Shown: piece after piece, positions 9,212-21,536 of the stretch
Numbering within the stretch: position 1 is the first letter of the stretch
Layout: the number at the start of each line of letters is the position of its first letter
Origin: Aldrovandia affinis
Taxonomy: Eukaryota; Chordata; Actinopteri; Notacanthiformes; Halosauridae
Reading direction: 5' to 3'
DNA length: 64,000 nucleotides
Assembly (NCBI GenBank): GCA_029706075.1
Contig: JAINUG010000018.1
Coordinates: 2,503,001-2,567,000, forward strand
Notes under the pieces: model-generated
Told to the model about the DNA's origin: nothing
What the model saw: the letters and a program-made list of their open reading frames with translations, nothing else
Databases searched by the model: none
Translations under genes and position numbers: made by a program

Positions 9212-10758
9212 TGGCGGGCCGTGCATTTCACACCTAGGCCTTCAGTAGTGCTCCGTCTGAATCAATCCACTCCTCAATAACTATTTTATGGCTATAAAAG
9301 CCATCTTATTGTTATGTTTTGAGTGTCTGTTGGGTTTGTTTTTGCACTTTGTTTATTTATCTTTCTTCAGTCATGTTTCATTCTCGTTCTGTCATGCACT
9401 TCGGGAAATTCTATGTTTCGTTTTTTCCGTCTTCGTTTCTAATCTCGTTTTACTTCCTTCTTACTTTCTAATTACACTTTGTATATATTAGTTAGATGTA
9501 TATAGTACTAACCAACTAATCTACTAACATTAGGATTTAGATTTTACTAACACTACTAATCACTAATTATCTCAACTAACTATCGCTATCATTCTCTCTC
9601 GTCCTATTATCGTTCCGCTTTATTCGCACGCAGATTTCTTTATGCGTTCCTCCTCCTCCCTAAAAACCGAAACATAGAATTTCCCAAAGTGCATGACAAG
9701 ACAAAGAGAGGAACTCGAACAGGAACAATGACAGACGTGGAACAGAACGAGAATGAAACATGACTGAAGAAAGATAAATAAACAAAGTGCAAAAACAAAC
9801 CGAACAAACACCCGTTGCCGTTGCATCGAAGATAGATAACTCGTGTATCCAGAATAAATGCCTTTACTGAAGAAACAAACCCGGGGTGCTACAGCTGCGA
9901 CACACATAAAAAATCATCAATAATAACCTCATAAAATTGCAATATTATTTAGGAAAATAGCAACATTTTACTCACCAAAAATCTGTATTATTTGTACACA
10001 AAATCCATCCTCCTTTCTTTCCTCAAAAAGAGTTCAATTACTCTGTCGTACAGATTATCCGTGTGTTTCAGTTCCATCAAGAAGTCCTTTTCTATCGCCA
10101 TCGAAGCTAATGCTGAAAGTCGAGCCTGCCCTGTCGTATTTCTGGCATAAGTTTTAATTCGCTTTAGGGCTGAAAATGTCCGCTCAAATGTCTGAATCAC
10201 AGACTGATGTTAATTATATTTTGTCCATGAATACTTATTAAATAATTCCAAATGGTCTGTCCGCTTCCTTTCATAGCTTTTTCCCTGATTGCGCTGCTTC
10301 TAGACGTGTATTTTCATATTAAAGCATTTAACCAATCACATTACATCATAGTCAGACACTCTCTGACTATCCAATCAAAGGGTGTGAATACGCTGACGTT
10401 ACCTAGGCCTTCGAGAAGGCCTTCGTGTCCCCAACTCAAAATCTGATTGGTTGAAGCAACTGTTTGATCAACACTTATTTTATGCTACAGGGCCTGCAGA
10501 ACTGATTGTGAAGGCCTCCAGGTAGATTTTTTTGACCCTGGCAACAAATGATGGCTGAAATGTGATTGGTTAAATGCTTTAATATGAAAATACACGTCTG
10601 GAAGCAGCGCAACCAGAAAAGCTATGAAAGGAAGCGGACAGACCATTTGGAATTATTTAATAAGTATTCATGGAAAAAATATAATTAACATCAGTCTGTG
10701 ATTCAGATATTTTTAGGCCAGCAGAGAAGGCTTTGCAGGCCCTGACGGCCCACCACTG
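9209..10758 (-). mobile_element. hAT DNA transposon with internal fold-back arms, copy 2
   Basis: It starts CAGTGGCGGGCCGTG and ends GGCCCACCACTG, and matches copy 1 closely over its length. It is longer (1550 bp) because it keeps about 120 bp near 9600-9740 that copy 1 lacks. That stretch completes a second inverted repeat: 9331-9420 pairs with parts of 9668-9802 (gcacttcgggaaattctatg against its complement). The outer arms are 10192-10342 and 10559-10706. Copy 2 is therefore closer to the ancestral form. Confidence 0.8.
9988..10200 (-). pseudogene. hAT transposase dimerisation-domain fragment, copy 2
   Basis: It has the same 70-codon frame as 8407-8619 with three visible substitutions. It keeps ERTFSALKRIKTYARNTTGQ and is cut off at the same arm boundary (10192). 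The identical truncation in both copies shows that the fold-back structure existed before the two copies separated. Confidence 0.75.
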
Positions 10759-10901
10759 ATATATATATATTATTATTTTTATAAAGCGCCTCTGTGATGG
10801 CTTCATATAGCAGATTAACTAGATTCATTAGATTTAGCCAGTGATGGCAAAAGTCTTACACTGTTTAAAAAGGAAAATTAATAAAACTCTTAACCTACCT
10901 C

Positions 10902-10966
10902 ATGGGGAGATGATCAATGCCCCACAGAATCCTTTCAAGTCTACTTGGCTCCTGTGAAGCCCCCTG
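10902..10966 (+). repeat. 65-bp segment repeated at 12971-13036
   Basis: The stretch from atggggagatgat through cccacagaatcctttcaag to gtgaagccccctg recurs at 12971-13036 with a handful of differences, in the same orientation. It is not near any recognised element end. The rest of 10759-12040 shows no gene or clear repeat. Confidence 0.7.
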
Positions 10967-12047
10967 TCCCGGCCTTTGAAGAGAGTGAGTACATTGTGGA
11001 AACAATGCAGTTGCCTGTTGAAAATGTAAACAGAATTTACATTACTAACATAACTAGTTTGCGTCAATGTTTTATAACTAAAGCCATGCGTTTTTCACCA
11101 CCTCTATCAGGAACCTGCAGTTTCGTCCTCCAACACCATTGTTAAGCAATCAACACTTTACGATCTCAAGTAATTGTTCAATTACCACAAATGAGGTGCG
11201 TATTGCAGTGTAGTAGACTTGTCAGCAGTTGGCGCTGCATACACCCACAGGTAATCATACTGATTGATTGGTAAGTCAGCCACTGCTTTCAATTGTGAAA
11301 ATATGTCTGAAGAAACTGATATGTTGAAATGAGTGGGCGGATATGTTTTTATAAAAACAGCTGAAAGCATTGTCGATGCCTTGCTTTATTAAATTCAGCT
11401 CAGGGAGCACAATATTTAATATTTTGGTATTGAATTTAATCATCGCCAGATTTTTTTTTTTCCTGTTTCAAGACTTGTCATAGAGGTGTAAAAACTTGTC
11501 CATACGAGGAAACGCCCCTCTCTGTAGACTTGTGTCCTTGAACCAACACTCAGATTGGCACTCAATTGCTCATGTGCATTTGAGTAATTACCATTAATTA
11601 CTGAAAATAGAGTGCTTACAGCAACACCTTGAGGATCAGAAAGGACCTACAGCTTCTTGAGAGAGATGGTAGAAAACCACATACCCTTATATATAACACC
11701 AGAAGCAACAGTCACTCTGGAGACTGAAACTGGCTGGCAACAACCAAATAAGTTTCTTTTTGTAAACTATATTGTAAAGTGATTAATGGGACTGCCAAAT
11801 ATGTAAGGGGACTAACAGCTTTGTTGCCATTTTCCTTAAAGCACCACCTATCAAGAGCAACAGACCTCAAGAGGTTGACGTGCAGTGTATGTTGAGTTAG
11901 TTTAATATTATATTCTGCTGTTCAGTTATAGCTAGTGATTATTTTCTTGGTGGCATTTTTATCTGTACGTGGTTTATTGTTGATTCATACAATTTTATAA
12001 TAAATATTTTTCTAAATATTACTAAGAAAATTACTCAGAAAGCTGAC

Positions 12048-12206
12048 ATGGTGATGGAGCAACTGAGGCAGGTAAAAGCTGTTCATCACAACCTCCCAGC
12101 TGTGGAGCACTTTGTGGACCTTACACCCATGAGCAGTGGGGACGGGCTCGCCACTTTCTGTTCCACACTGCACAATGAGCCCCTCTTCCAAAAGCAGATG
12201 GTATAG
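12048..12206 (+). CDS. unidentified exon-like open frame
   Basis: A short frame of 52 residues opens at an ATG at 12048 and ends at a TAG at 12204-12206; it is also open upstream to about 12020. The translation (LRQVKAVHHNLPAVEHFVDL and so on) has the composition of real protein rather than random sequence. I do not recognise it. There is no convincing splice acceptor or promoter. It could be a piece of a decayed transposon gene, perhaps related to the hAT relic at 13271. Confidence 0.2.
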   Translation: MVMEQLRQVKAVHHNLPAVEHFVDLTPMSSGDGLATFCSTLHNEPLFQKQMV

Positions 12207-13270
12207 TTGAACAACTTTGTCTTTGAACAATGCAACATTTATTAACAGTCCACAAAGACAAAGAAAATAGTTCTAAATTAGAATGAGATATCTTTGCCTT
12301 TAAAGATTATCTACATGAGCGGGTTTTGCTCACAGACAGTTGGAGACTCTGTAAGGCGAACTATGCGGAAGCTGGGGACAAATGTTCTGCAACTTACCCA
12401 TAATGAACATAATGACAAGTAAATTGTGGTATACAATACAATTTGATACTTATTGATAGAGCTTAAATTGAATACAGCTGTATTTACTTTGTTCTCCGAG
12501 ACGTTCCTGCACTGGTTTAGGACAGTAAGGGGTCCTGAGACAGAGGCGGAGATTGGTCACTTTCTTTTTCTTTTTAAAATGAGAAATAAACATCCATCCA
12601 TTCCTTCTAATCAATTTTTTACAGGGAGCATTACAGATGGAGAAGGTAATTTATTTTTATTCTCATAATCTGCCGCCCAGAAATATTTCTAATATTTTTT
12701 TATTCTCATAATCTTATTCATATAATCTTCTTTTACTTTATGGGAGTGTTTCACAAAGCAGGATTTGTTAGTTAGCTGGACTACTTGACCCAGAAGCCAA
12801 GACTATCCAATAGGAGTGTTCTTTACCTCTTATCCTATAGCATAGGTGGAGGGTGAACCAACCGCATAGTAAAGCTAAAAAGTCTAGGAGGGGGGAGGTG
12901 TGTCCCCCTCCACAAGTTAGAGATTTTTTTCTTTTTAAAACACATTTAAAATCGATTCAATGCCACCTAAATGGGGAGATTGATGAATGCCCCACAGAAT
13001 CCTCTCAAGTCTACTTGGCTCCTGTGAAGCCCCCTGCCATAAATTCCATACAAAAGATCTCCAAGTTACTTGTCATGCCACCTACTGTACAACGTTCACA
13101 CCCCATACAAAACAATACTCCAGATGATTTGATTTATTTAGATATGATCACATACCAGCACTCACATCATATTGATGATTTAGGTGACTCCACTGCAAGC
13201 AGATATGCGTGATTTGTTTTTCTATCGGCATGGCAGCCAACAGGGATAATAAATAACTACACTGTCTTAC
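12207..13270. other. unassigned DNA including second copy of the 65-bp segment
   Basis: It holds the repeat copy at 12971-13036 inside an open frame (12853-13212) whose product I do not recognise. A tttcacaaagcaggattt motif near 12750-12770 resembles a common fish interspersed repeat. A ttttattctcataatct stretch occurs twice near 12655 and 12697. Confidence 0.3.
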
Positions 13271-13720
13271 CTAATGCAGCAAAATCCTACGCTTGGACCT
13301 GGCATCATATGTATCGATGATGTGCTCAGTGTTTATTGTTTTGGTTATGTCATTCTCAATGTGCAGCAGACTCAGGGAAGACAGTCTCTCGTGGCCCATT
13401 GTTGACCTTACACGGAATGACCTCATCGCTGGGAATGACCTCTCGCATGTTACGGTCCCCACCGGCAATGTCAGCACGAACTTGAAAAGGTTTTGGAAGT
13501 TGGGATGAAATCCAGTGGAGAGTGCCTCTGTCACCTGTCCAAGGGATGTGTCTGGTGAATTTATTTTCACCAAAGTTATATCAGTGTGTTTAGTGAGTTT
13601 AGAGATGATTTAGAGAGTGGTCGCATGTTGCTTTAAAAGTCCTTCTGCACCTTCTGGGTTGCATTTTAACACTGCAGCAAATACGTTGTTGCAATCCAAC
13701 AAAATATCTGAAAGACTGCT
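13271..13720 (-). pseudogene. hAT transposase C-terminal relic
   Basis: The minus frame 13271-13573 contains TCERSFPAMRSFRVRSTMGH and LSLLHIENDITK, the conserved hAT C-terminal dimerisation region, close to ZMYM1-like fish transposases. The frame continues upstream to about 13720 (LLDCNNVFAAVLKCNPEGAE) across one stop near 13610. The N-terminal zinc finger and the catalytic core are absent. This is a different hAT family from the one at 7744-10758. Confidence 0.7.
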
Positions 13721-13729
13721 TAATGAAGG

Positions 13730-16700
13730 AAAAATAAATGCTAAAAGTGAGTTGAATATCTACATAACATCACGTTTGCCTCGTACCGTGGAACCCCACT
13801 GGTTGAGGTAAGTTAAGTCGGTCAAGTTGTTGAGTTTTGTGCCTGTGCTAATCAGTAAAATAAAACAATGAACTTTCTCTAATGTTACACCAGTGTACTT
13901 ATTCAATTCGATGCCAGGTGTAATATAAGGCTTGCTTATTAATTCTCACACACATAATTTATAACACTTTTTATCAACATTAACAGAGAGTGTGTGTCCA
14001 GAATGTCTCATTGAGTCCGTGATGGATCCTTCAGCTTTCAGGGTAATAAAGGCTAGCTTATTGACTGCCGCTTCACTGACAGGACAACGCGTTGTTGGAT
14101 GAGACTGAGACTGAATTAGCTAGCTAACTAATGTTAGTAGCCTTATAACCATGCAGCAATAGGCTGCAGCCGGCCAGCTTAGTTATGTCCCCCGCAGTAG
14201 GCAGTGGATTGAGTGAGGTAACTACACCTTGAATCCTCTATTGCTAGCATTTGTATTTAATTGTATACATACATAAATCGGCATTCCCGTGGCCAGGGAA
14301 GGTTAGGCTTTCCCCAGCCTTACACACCCTCCGCCTTTGTCCTATAGGACAGTCTAGAATTTAGATAGACAATGGCACATTTCTCAACACCAAAGGATTG
14401 CATTGATTTAACCTGTATTTATCTAAAACTGTAAACTGCTGTGTTTTGCATTTAAGACAACACTCAACAGAAACCATAAACATTTTAAATGGATACTTAT
14501 TTATTGCCATCAGATTCAAGTCATTTAACTGACACTTTTCTTTTACCAAAAATAACATCTCATTTGAAGAGTTACTGTCCAAAATTAAAGGGATAAAAAT
14601 AACATGTTTAATTATTTTATTTATAACAGAACACCATCATTTCACCAATATAACAAGTTTGGTCCTGTATATGTGTAACCAATGGGAATGCAACCACTAT
14701 AAACAATCAATAAGAAATACTGACGTATTTGTTTATATTTAAATTAAACACCATTAAACTGTGAGCTGGTGGCACCACCAATGTGTAAATTCAAACTAGC
14801 CTAGTTATAACATAAGTGATTACTAAATTCAGGTTTACAGATGACTAAAATTCAAACAGCTTGCACCACGCAAAATAGTTCTAACTTACACCTTAGTAAC
14901 AACTAAATATTTACACATGCCTTTCGGTAGGTGTACAGCCACAAGCAAATGAAACATTGGTGGTGTAACATTAAGGTGAGCATTACTTAGCGGGGTAACT
15001 TACCTTCTCACAGACGTTTTCCAGATGCCTCAGATTCCAAAAGGTTTACATGACATTGTCATATCTGATATTTCAAACAAGGTCCTTATTTTTTTTAAAA
15101 ATTAAAATTAGGCTTGGTCAAGTAACAAATCGCAGCTATTGAACCGCTCTTCTGAAGAACAAAAACTTTGGACTAAGATCTTCATTCAAAAGTGTGATGA
15201 GTTGTCTTGCTTGTTTGAAAGTACATAAGCACAATCAATTAACAACCCATGTTATTTTTTCTTAAACAGATTACAGTGTACACGTAGGAGGCAGTTGTAT
15301 CTGTTACTTTACTCTTCACATTGCACATCATTAGCATGTTCATTTATAAATATACTCTATCCTTTCCTTAATTTTGAAATAAAAGGTATATCAACGATTA
15401 TTTTAACAGCCACGCTTCCATTGTCTCAAGGACAAGGACATGTTTTAATGTGCCTCCTTCCTGCATTAGCCCTCTCTGAACATTGCACGTTGACAAGGAA
15501 ACTCGGGCCCTAACACTCTTCCCAAGGTGTATATGAAGTAATGAATTCAATTTAAATTGGTATTAATTCCAGGCCATGGTGTCTCAACTGTAATACGTTT
15601 TGTTGGTTCTCTCAAAATAATTTAAAACAAGGCAGAACTGCACTAATAAAGTTAAAATTGTACTCTGAGTTTATTTTTAATTTACCTAAATTACATGCTC
15701 TTTGTAGTTGTTCCCTTTTCAGATTTATGTGGTACGATGTAATCCATAACTTGATTATGAATTACATTTTGAAAAAGATGAAAAATACCTGTAAGGTGAA
15801 ATAAATGGGCTGCTACTTATGAAGCCTGTACCTAGAAATAAAAACTGTCATAAAAATCCTATGAAGTAATTGTTTCATCTGCAACTGTTCTTCTCTCTGG
15901 GGTTTCTCATTCATCACATTTCCCCCCAAAAATTGAATATGTCGTCATTTCCACAGTTAATAACTCGTGACCGAGACACGTATGGCATTTATCAAATTTC
16001 TGAGATTTGCAGCTGAATGTGTAAAGCTGGGATGGAAGCAAAAGACAAATGGTAGTAAATAGAGAAATCAGACCTGTAATTATGGATTGCATTTAATAAA
16101 TGAATAAATATATATATATATATATATATATGTATTATTTTAAAAAATGTGTACATATACCAGCCTGTAGAGAATCATATCTGAACATCACTGTGCGGTT
16201 GAATATCCTCACATTATTTGTACTAGAAGTGTTCTTTTATGACTCTCCCAGAGGTGTTAATTCACCTGAGATTTCCAGCTCAGTCTGTTACAGATGCTTT
16301 TAAAGGACTAGAAATCCCAGCTGAGACTATGGAGTGACAAAGAGCAAATGATGTTCAGTATGTGATTCAAACCTACTGCAAAACTTACTGTATGCCCAAT
16401 GATTCATTCATGGCTTAGTGTTGCCATGGCTTTTCTATGCTTAGTCCATGCCAAAGATAAATAAAATATATTGTTAAAATGTATTACTGATAAAAATATA
16501 GATTCATGTATTAGGGATGTATGAGAAAGTGCACAAAGCTTATACTTAATGTATGAAAAATACACAATAATTTGTGCCTTTTCATGATATAATAAAGGTT
16601 TGAAAATTGTATGGTAAATGCTTGCAAAATGTATAAGACACATTATAATACATGGTTTTGGCCACTGCATTATCTTCCTATATAATCTACATATTTTCTA

Positions 16701-17488
16701 TGATATGCACCATTTTCCCTCCAATTTTGGTACAATCTCAAACATTCTAGTGTTTAGTAAATTAGGCCTCAGGTTTGTGTAGTGAATTTAAACTGAGCTG
16801 TAACCAGCTACTGTAGCTACCACTCTGCCAATAAAAACTATGAACTAGGAAGTAAACAAGTCTATCTATCCTTGGTAGCGTAGCTCTCATGGAAATATTA
16901 TTTTTGTTGTTATCTACTAAATTAATCAATAGCGTACAATAGCGAACTTGTAGAGTAGCATTTGTTTCCATGGAGCTAGCTAGTGGAATGACCATCCTTC
17001 TCACTTTTAGGTTATTATATTGAATTTATTGTGCTATAAATATTGTGAGGTCTCTTTACATCTAGAAAGTCAGTTTTATACAGAAAAGGTTTTCAAAGAG
17101 GTATTTCACTGTGGTGGGACCCCTAATTGGCTTTATAGGGAGATTTCCAAATCGTTAGCTAGCTAACAAGGAATCTAGCAGGTGAAAAATATTGTACAAC
17201 TAGATGGGTTGATTCCAGTGTGCCTTAATTTCCTAGTATGTAGTATCATATTAAGGAGGTTCCAGGTTTGTAATGTCTCATACATTACAGCCTTTTTGTT
17301 TGCAAGGTTTATGCATCAATTTAGGTTGACAGAAAATAAAGGGCATTACCTAACACATAAGCTAGCTAGCTTGTGATGTAGTCCCTTTCTTACAAAGCAT
17401 ACAATGTAATGCCAATAACTAGTAATAACAGAAAAGTAGAAAGAAAAATAACAAAAAAGAAACCCTGCCTTATGCTCTTAACCCCTTT
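13730..17488. other. gene-free DNA
   Basis: No frame of coding character and no recognised element. AT-rich, with repeated gctagc motifs, and an (AT)n microsatellite at about 16109-16131. Confidence 0.5.
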
Positions 17489-19289
17489 GGGCCCTAATTT
17501 GGTGAATCAGAATGGTGTCGGTAACTCTGATGCAAAGTGAGGACGGTGGCGCTTTAGGGCGTGTCTAACACAATTTATTTAATTTCGTGAATTAGGACAA
17601 TAGCGCACCTCCGGCGCAGATGTAAAAGAGGTTGGATTAACTTTAAAAAAATACACGTGGGTGTGGTGGGGGTTTGGTTTCATAATGGCTAATCAGAACA
17701 CCTATTTTCTATCCCTTTAAATACTAGTGCTCCAACGCTATAGCAAATTGGCAATTTAAAATTTGGCACATGCAGCTCTGTCTCTCTCCGTCTTAAGTCC
17801 TGTAATGCGTTCTCTGCAAGTTCAACGTGACATCCATGGTGCAGGGCAATGTTATGTAGGACACAACATGCCACAAAGAATGCACTGACTTTCTGAGGGC
17901 TGTATTGTAATGTACCACCTGACGTGTCCAAACATCTGAAATGCATTTTTAGCTTTCCAAAGGTTCTCTTGATCACTGTTCTGGCCCTAGAAAAAGACGG
18001 TTAAAAGCACGTTGTGTAGCTGTTGTGGGCACAATGTATGGCGTAATCAGCCATGGTTTTAATGGATAGCCGTTGTCCCCTAGTAGCCACCCATCCAGGG
18101 GGGCATCCCCCTGAAAGGCTGTAGGAATGACGGAGTTGGCCAAGATAAAAGAGTCATGAGTAGACCCAGGACAATTGGCAAACACATGCGTCACCCTGGA
18201 GTGTGCATCACAAACCACCTGGATATTAATGGAGTAGACCCCCTTCCGATTCACATAAATGATACCGTGATCAGATGCGCAACTGCACATGTGTGTAGTC
18301 AAAAAAATCCTGTTTAGTTCTGTGCTGGCTATTGGGTGTAGATAAAGTAATAAACTCATTTGCATGTTGGATAAGACTGGAAGAAACTGCATGTACAGCC
18401 GCACTGATAGCCGTCTGGCCAACACCGGCTACCAAACCCAGGGTGTGTTGGAAGGAGTGGGTGGTGAAGAAGGCGAGGGCTGCTGTCACTTTAGCAATGA
18501 CAGGGAGTGCACAGGGACCAGGTGGGTTTCCCTCGATGTCTGGAGCTATGAGCTGGCAGATCCGAGCGATAACCTGTCGGGAGAGGTGCAGCTTCTGCCT
18601 GCACTCCTCCTCAGACAGGTTGATAAATGATACCCGTTGGCGGTATATGCGCTCACGGTATCGCCTTCGGCGTCCAATTATGTACTCCATTTTCTGTAGT
18701 GCAAATGGAAAGAATAAAACCCTTTCACATAAGAAAAACTATGTGCATACAAACATATATTTATTTAACAGGTGTATCTTACTGAACGGTAGTGATGGAT
18801 GGCCTGCTGGCTTCAGTCTTTCATGTCCGTGCATTGAATAACCACAAGCTGTGGTTAAATCATTTTTAGCTTAATTGATTACAGCTTGCAAGTTACCAAT
18901 GGATTGGACGATTTGCCTCAACGTGGGGGGGAAATTAATAATATTCACAAAACATTCTCATGTGATTTCAGATAACCCTATGTTCATATGTGCGCATTAA
19001 TAAAGTCACCAAATTGCACAGAGCGCCAGCGTTTGCGCTAAGAGGTGGTCTAGTTGGACGTTAACGCAAATTCATTATTTGAAACCAAACTTGCATAGCG
19101 CCGACTGTTTTCATTGTCACACCCCCTATTGCACTGTCCAACCCATAGTCATGCAAACGCCTTCATTGCGCACCATGAAATTGCCAAACTCGGCGGAGGC
19201 GGGAAATATTTAGTTTGCGACAGACGAAACTGGCAATTTGCCAGCGCTAGGTCATAACGCCGCTTACCGCTGGCATGAAAATAGGGCCC
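17489..19289 (-). mobile_element. PIF/Harbinger DNA transposon, copy 1
   Basis: It is bounded by GGGCCCTAATTT at 17489 and the complement of GGGCCCTATTTTC ending at 19289, with TTT on both sides. The transposase gene lies on the minus strand. The 5' subterminal DNA (18700-19289) is repeated in inverted orientation at 34220-34800, where a second copy begins. At 1801 bp the length is in the range of small Harbinger elements. Confidence 0.8.
17689..18690 (-). pseudogene. Harbinger transposase (HARBI1-like nuclease), frameshifted
   Basis: The start is MEYIIGRRRRYRERIYRQ at 18690, following a short 5' region. Three overlapping minus frames make up the protein: 18271-18690 (N-terminal helical part, ending near DYTHVQL), 17973-18425 (IIYVNRKGVYSINIQVVCDA, CPGSTHDSFIL, LLGDNGYPLKPWLITPY) and 17689-17976 (IKRTFGKLKMHFRCLD, SAFFVACCVLHNIALHHG). 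These are the ordered blocks of the DDE_Tnp_4 nuclease of HARBI1 and Harbinger transposases. The two joins, near 18285 and 17976, are frameshifts, so no functional protein is made. The rest of the fold is well kept, so the copy died fairly recently. Confidence 0.8.
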
Positions 19290-19383
19290 TTTATGTCCAT
19301 GCCTAAAAATGTCTGTTTTCTACTACTCTTCACTACTATTAAAGCCTAATATCTGCAAAAGGAGGACCTCGAGACGATCCTAA

Positions 19384-19647
19384 ATGAGGAAACGCCCGCC
19401 CATTGCCCCGTCCGCGCAGCCAGCGGAGAGAATGAGCGTGACGATGACACGCTGTCGCCTGGGAAGCAGCGGTCATAGCATGTCCGTTCTATGCTACATC
19501 AAGGGGGAGCGAGTCGACACGCTGATCGACACAGGCTCCACCATCAGCCTGATTCAGAAAGACACGCTGCCCCACGTGATGGACTGGGCACACACAAACA
19601 CTAGGCTTGAGACGGTCACGGGACAAACAGCAGACATGATAAGCTGA
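19384..19647 (+). pseudogene. Ty3/gypsy aspartic protease region (element 1)
   Basis: The frame of 87 codons contains LIDTGSTISLI, the active-site DTGS motif of a retropepsin. It is followed by a stop and then by the rest of the pol gene on the same strand. Gag sequence and a 5' LTR are not visible upstream; the Harbinger copy lies less than 100 bp to the left. The protease cuts the Gag-Pol polyprotein in intact elements. Confidence 0.7.
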
Positions 19648-19734
19648 CAGCTAGGCGGGAAAACAATCGCATACAACTTCATCCTGGGCCTTAACGCTTA
19701 GCGTCTACCTACGCAGTTGTGCTAACCCTCTGTT

Positions 19735-20370
19735 CCAGTTAATTGCCAAAGCAAACCTACGCCTGAACCTGGTGAAGTGCAGCCTCTTCTGCTGACAGAC
19801 CAGCTTCCTGGGACACGTCGTCAGTGAGAGGGGAGTGCTGACAGACCCAGCAAAAGTAGAGGCGGTGGAAAAATAGCCGTCGCCAACATCAATAGGCGAG
19901 GTGCGCAGCTTCCTGGGCCTAGCCTCGTATTACCGAAGGTTCATTGTAGGGTTTGCCAACATCGCCCGAGCCCTGCACCAGCTCACTGAAAAAGGGCAAT
20001 GGTTTACATTATTGCCAGCAAGCCAAGATGCCTTCGACCACTTACGCAAGGCTCACATCACGGCTCCCATCTTAACTACAGTCGTGTACTGCACAAAGCG
20101 GAGTGCAACTACTGCGTGGCAAGGCAGGAGCTGCTGGCAGTTATCGCAGCAACAAAGAACTTCAGGGCATACCTCAGCAGAAAATGCTTCATGCTCCGGA
20201 CCGACCATGCCTCCCTGCAATGACTGCTGCGGAGGGACAAGTAGGGACAAGTAGCCCGCTGGCTAGAGGCTCTCCAAGAGTTCAACTTCAAAACTGAGCA
20301 TTGAGCAGGGATTAAACACCTGAATGCAGATGCGCTGTCTCGTCGCCCCTGCATTACAGAAGCCTGCCGT
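19735..20370 (+). pseudogene. Ty3/gypsy reverse transcriptase end and RNase H (element 1)
   Basis: The first block, near 19735-20000, is the connection part of a gypsy reverse transcriptase (SFLGHVVSERGVLTDPAKVE, VRSFLGLASYYRRF). The fingers and palm with the YxDD catalytic motif are missing: the sequence jumps from just after the protease to this point. Next comes a shortened RNase H (RQELLAVIAATKNFRAYL, RTDHASLQ), ending with HLNADALSRRPC near 20345. At least five in-frame stops and one more deletion near 20085 interrupt it. Confidence 0.75.
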
Positions 20371-20699
20371 CACTGTGAGCTGGTAGAAGAGAGAGACGCA
20401 TAGACGGGCCGAAACTGTGGGGCTGCTGGCGTGCCTGACACCAACCCCCCCGACAGTGATAGGTGACCTTGCGCCTCCTCAAGTTCGTGCAGCCCAAGAG
20501 GGAGACAAAGAGGTCAGCTGCAGTGGTTTAGAACAGGGGTGAGGTCTGTTCGCTCCACACTCTTCCCCTTCTCCCCAGTAGTCAAACAGCTGGAGGCTCA
20601 GTGGGGCTCATTATAACTCCACGATGACATGCTGTACCGTCGCTAGTCAGGTCCGGCCCGGGGTGTCATTCGCCTGCAGCTCATAACACCCCTTCAGCT

Positions 20700-21536
20700 A
20701 CGGCCCACCGTGCTACTCCTGGTCCACGTTACCACAGGGTCCGGACACTACGGCATAAACAAAACGTTGCACTGCCTCTGAGAGCAGTTCTACTGGGGGT
20801 GTGGCCTTCGTGACATAGTCTTCCACTGCTGTCTTTGCGACGCCTGCACCACGAAGAAAGGTCCAACAGGCCGCTCTCATGCCTCCCTGCAACAAGCTGC
20901 ATGTGGCGCCCCAATGGAGAGAGTGGTGATTGACTTGCTGGGTCAATTTCTAGTGTCCGAGTCCAGAAACCGCTATGTCCTGACTACTTTACTAAATGGC
21001 CAGAAGCGTACGTGATCCCATTGCAACAGGCTTCCATAGTAGCAGACCGGCTACTTGAGGGGATATTCTGTCAGTTTGGCATGCCAGCTGAGCTACACAG
21101 TGACCAAGGGAGAAACTTTGAGAGCCAAGTGTTCAGTGAGGTGTGTCGCAGGCTCACCATATGGAAGACTCACACCACTAAACTCCACCCGCAAAGCGAC
21201 AGCCTGGTGGAACATTTTAACCGAACCCTCACTAGGCAGCTAGCACTCCTCACTTCAAGACATCAGAAAGACTGGGACGCTCATCTTCCCCTGGTCCTGC
21301 TGTCGTACAAGTCGGCAGTGCAGGAGTCCACCGAGTGCGCGCCAGCGTCCCTCATGATGGGACGAGAGCTGCGCACACCTGTCAGCCTCATCTTCGGCTG
21401 CCCACCAGACCCGGAACTGCCCCACCAACCTGGGCTCGATTATGCTCACCAACTACAAGATCGCCTTGACCACATTCAGGGCCGGTCACTGAAGCTGGAC
21501 AGTGACTGGGAATGCCCCTGCCCCGTCCTCGAGTGA
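20700..21536 (+). pseudogene. Ty3/gypsy integrase (element 1)
   Basis: An H2C2 zinc region (FHCCLCDACTTKKGPTGRS) near 20820 is followed by the catalytic core. The longest open part is 21012-21536 (174 codons), with SDQGRNF (Asp31 of that frame) and LVEHFNRT (Glu67), spaced by 35 residues as in the D,D(35)E integrase family. Downstream are the ASLMMGRELRTP and linker segments. Stops upstream of 21012 break the first half. The protein inserts element DNA into the genome in intact relatives. Confidence 0.8.

Noticed and set aside
18332..18841. 169-codon plus-strand frame over the Harbinger transposase
   Set aside because: It is antisense to a well-supported transposase frame and has no features of its own.
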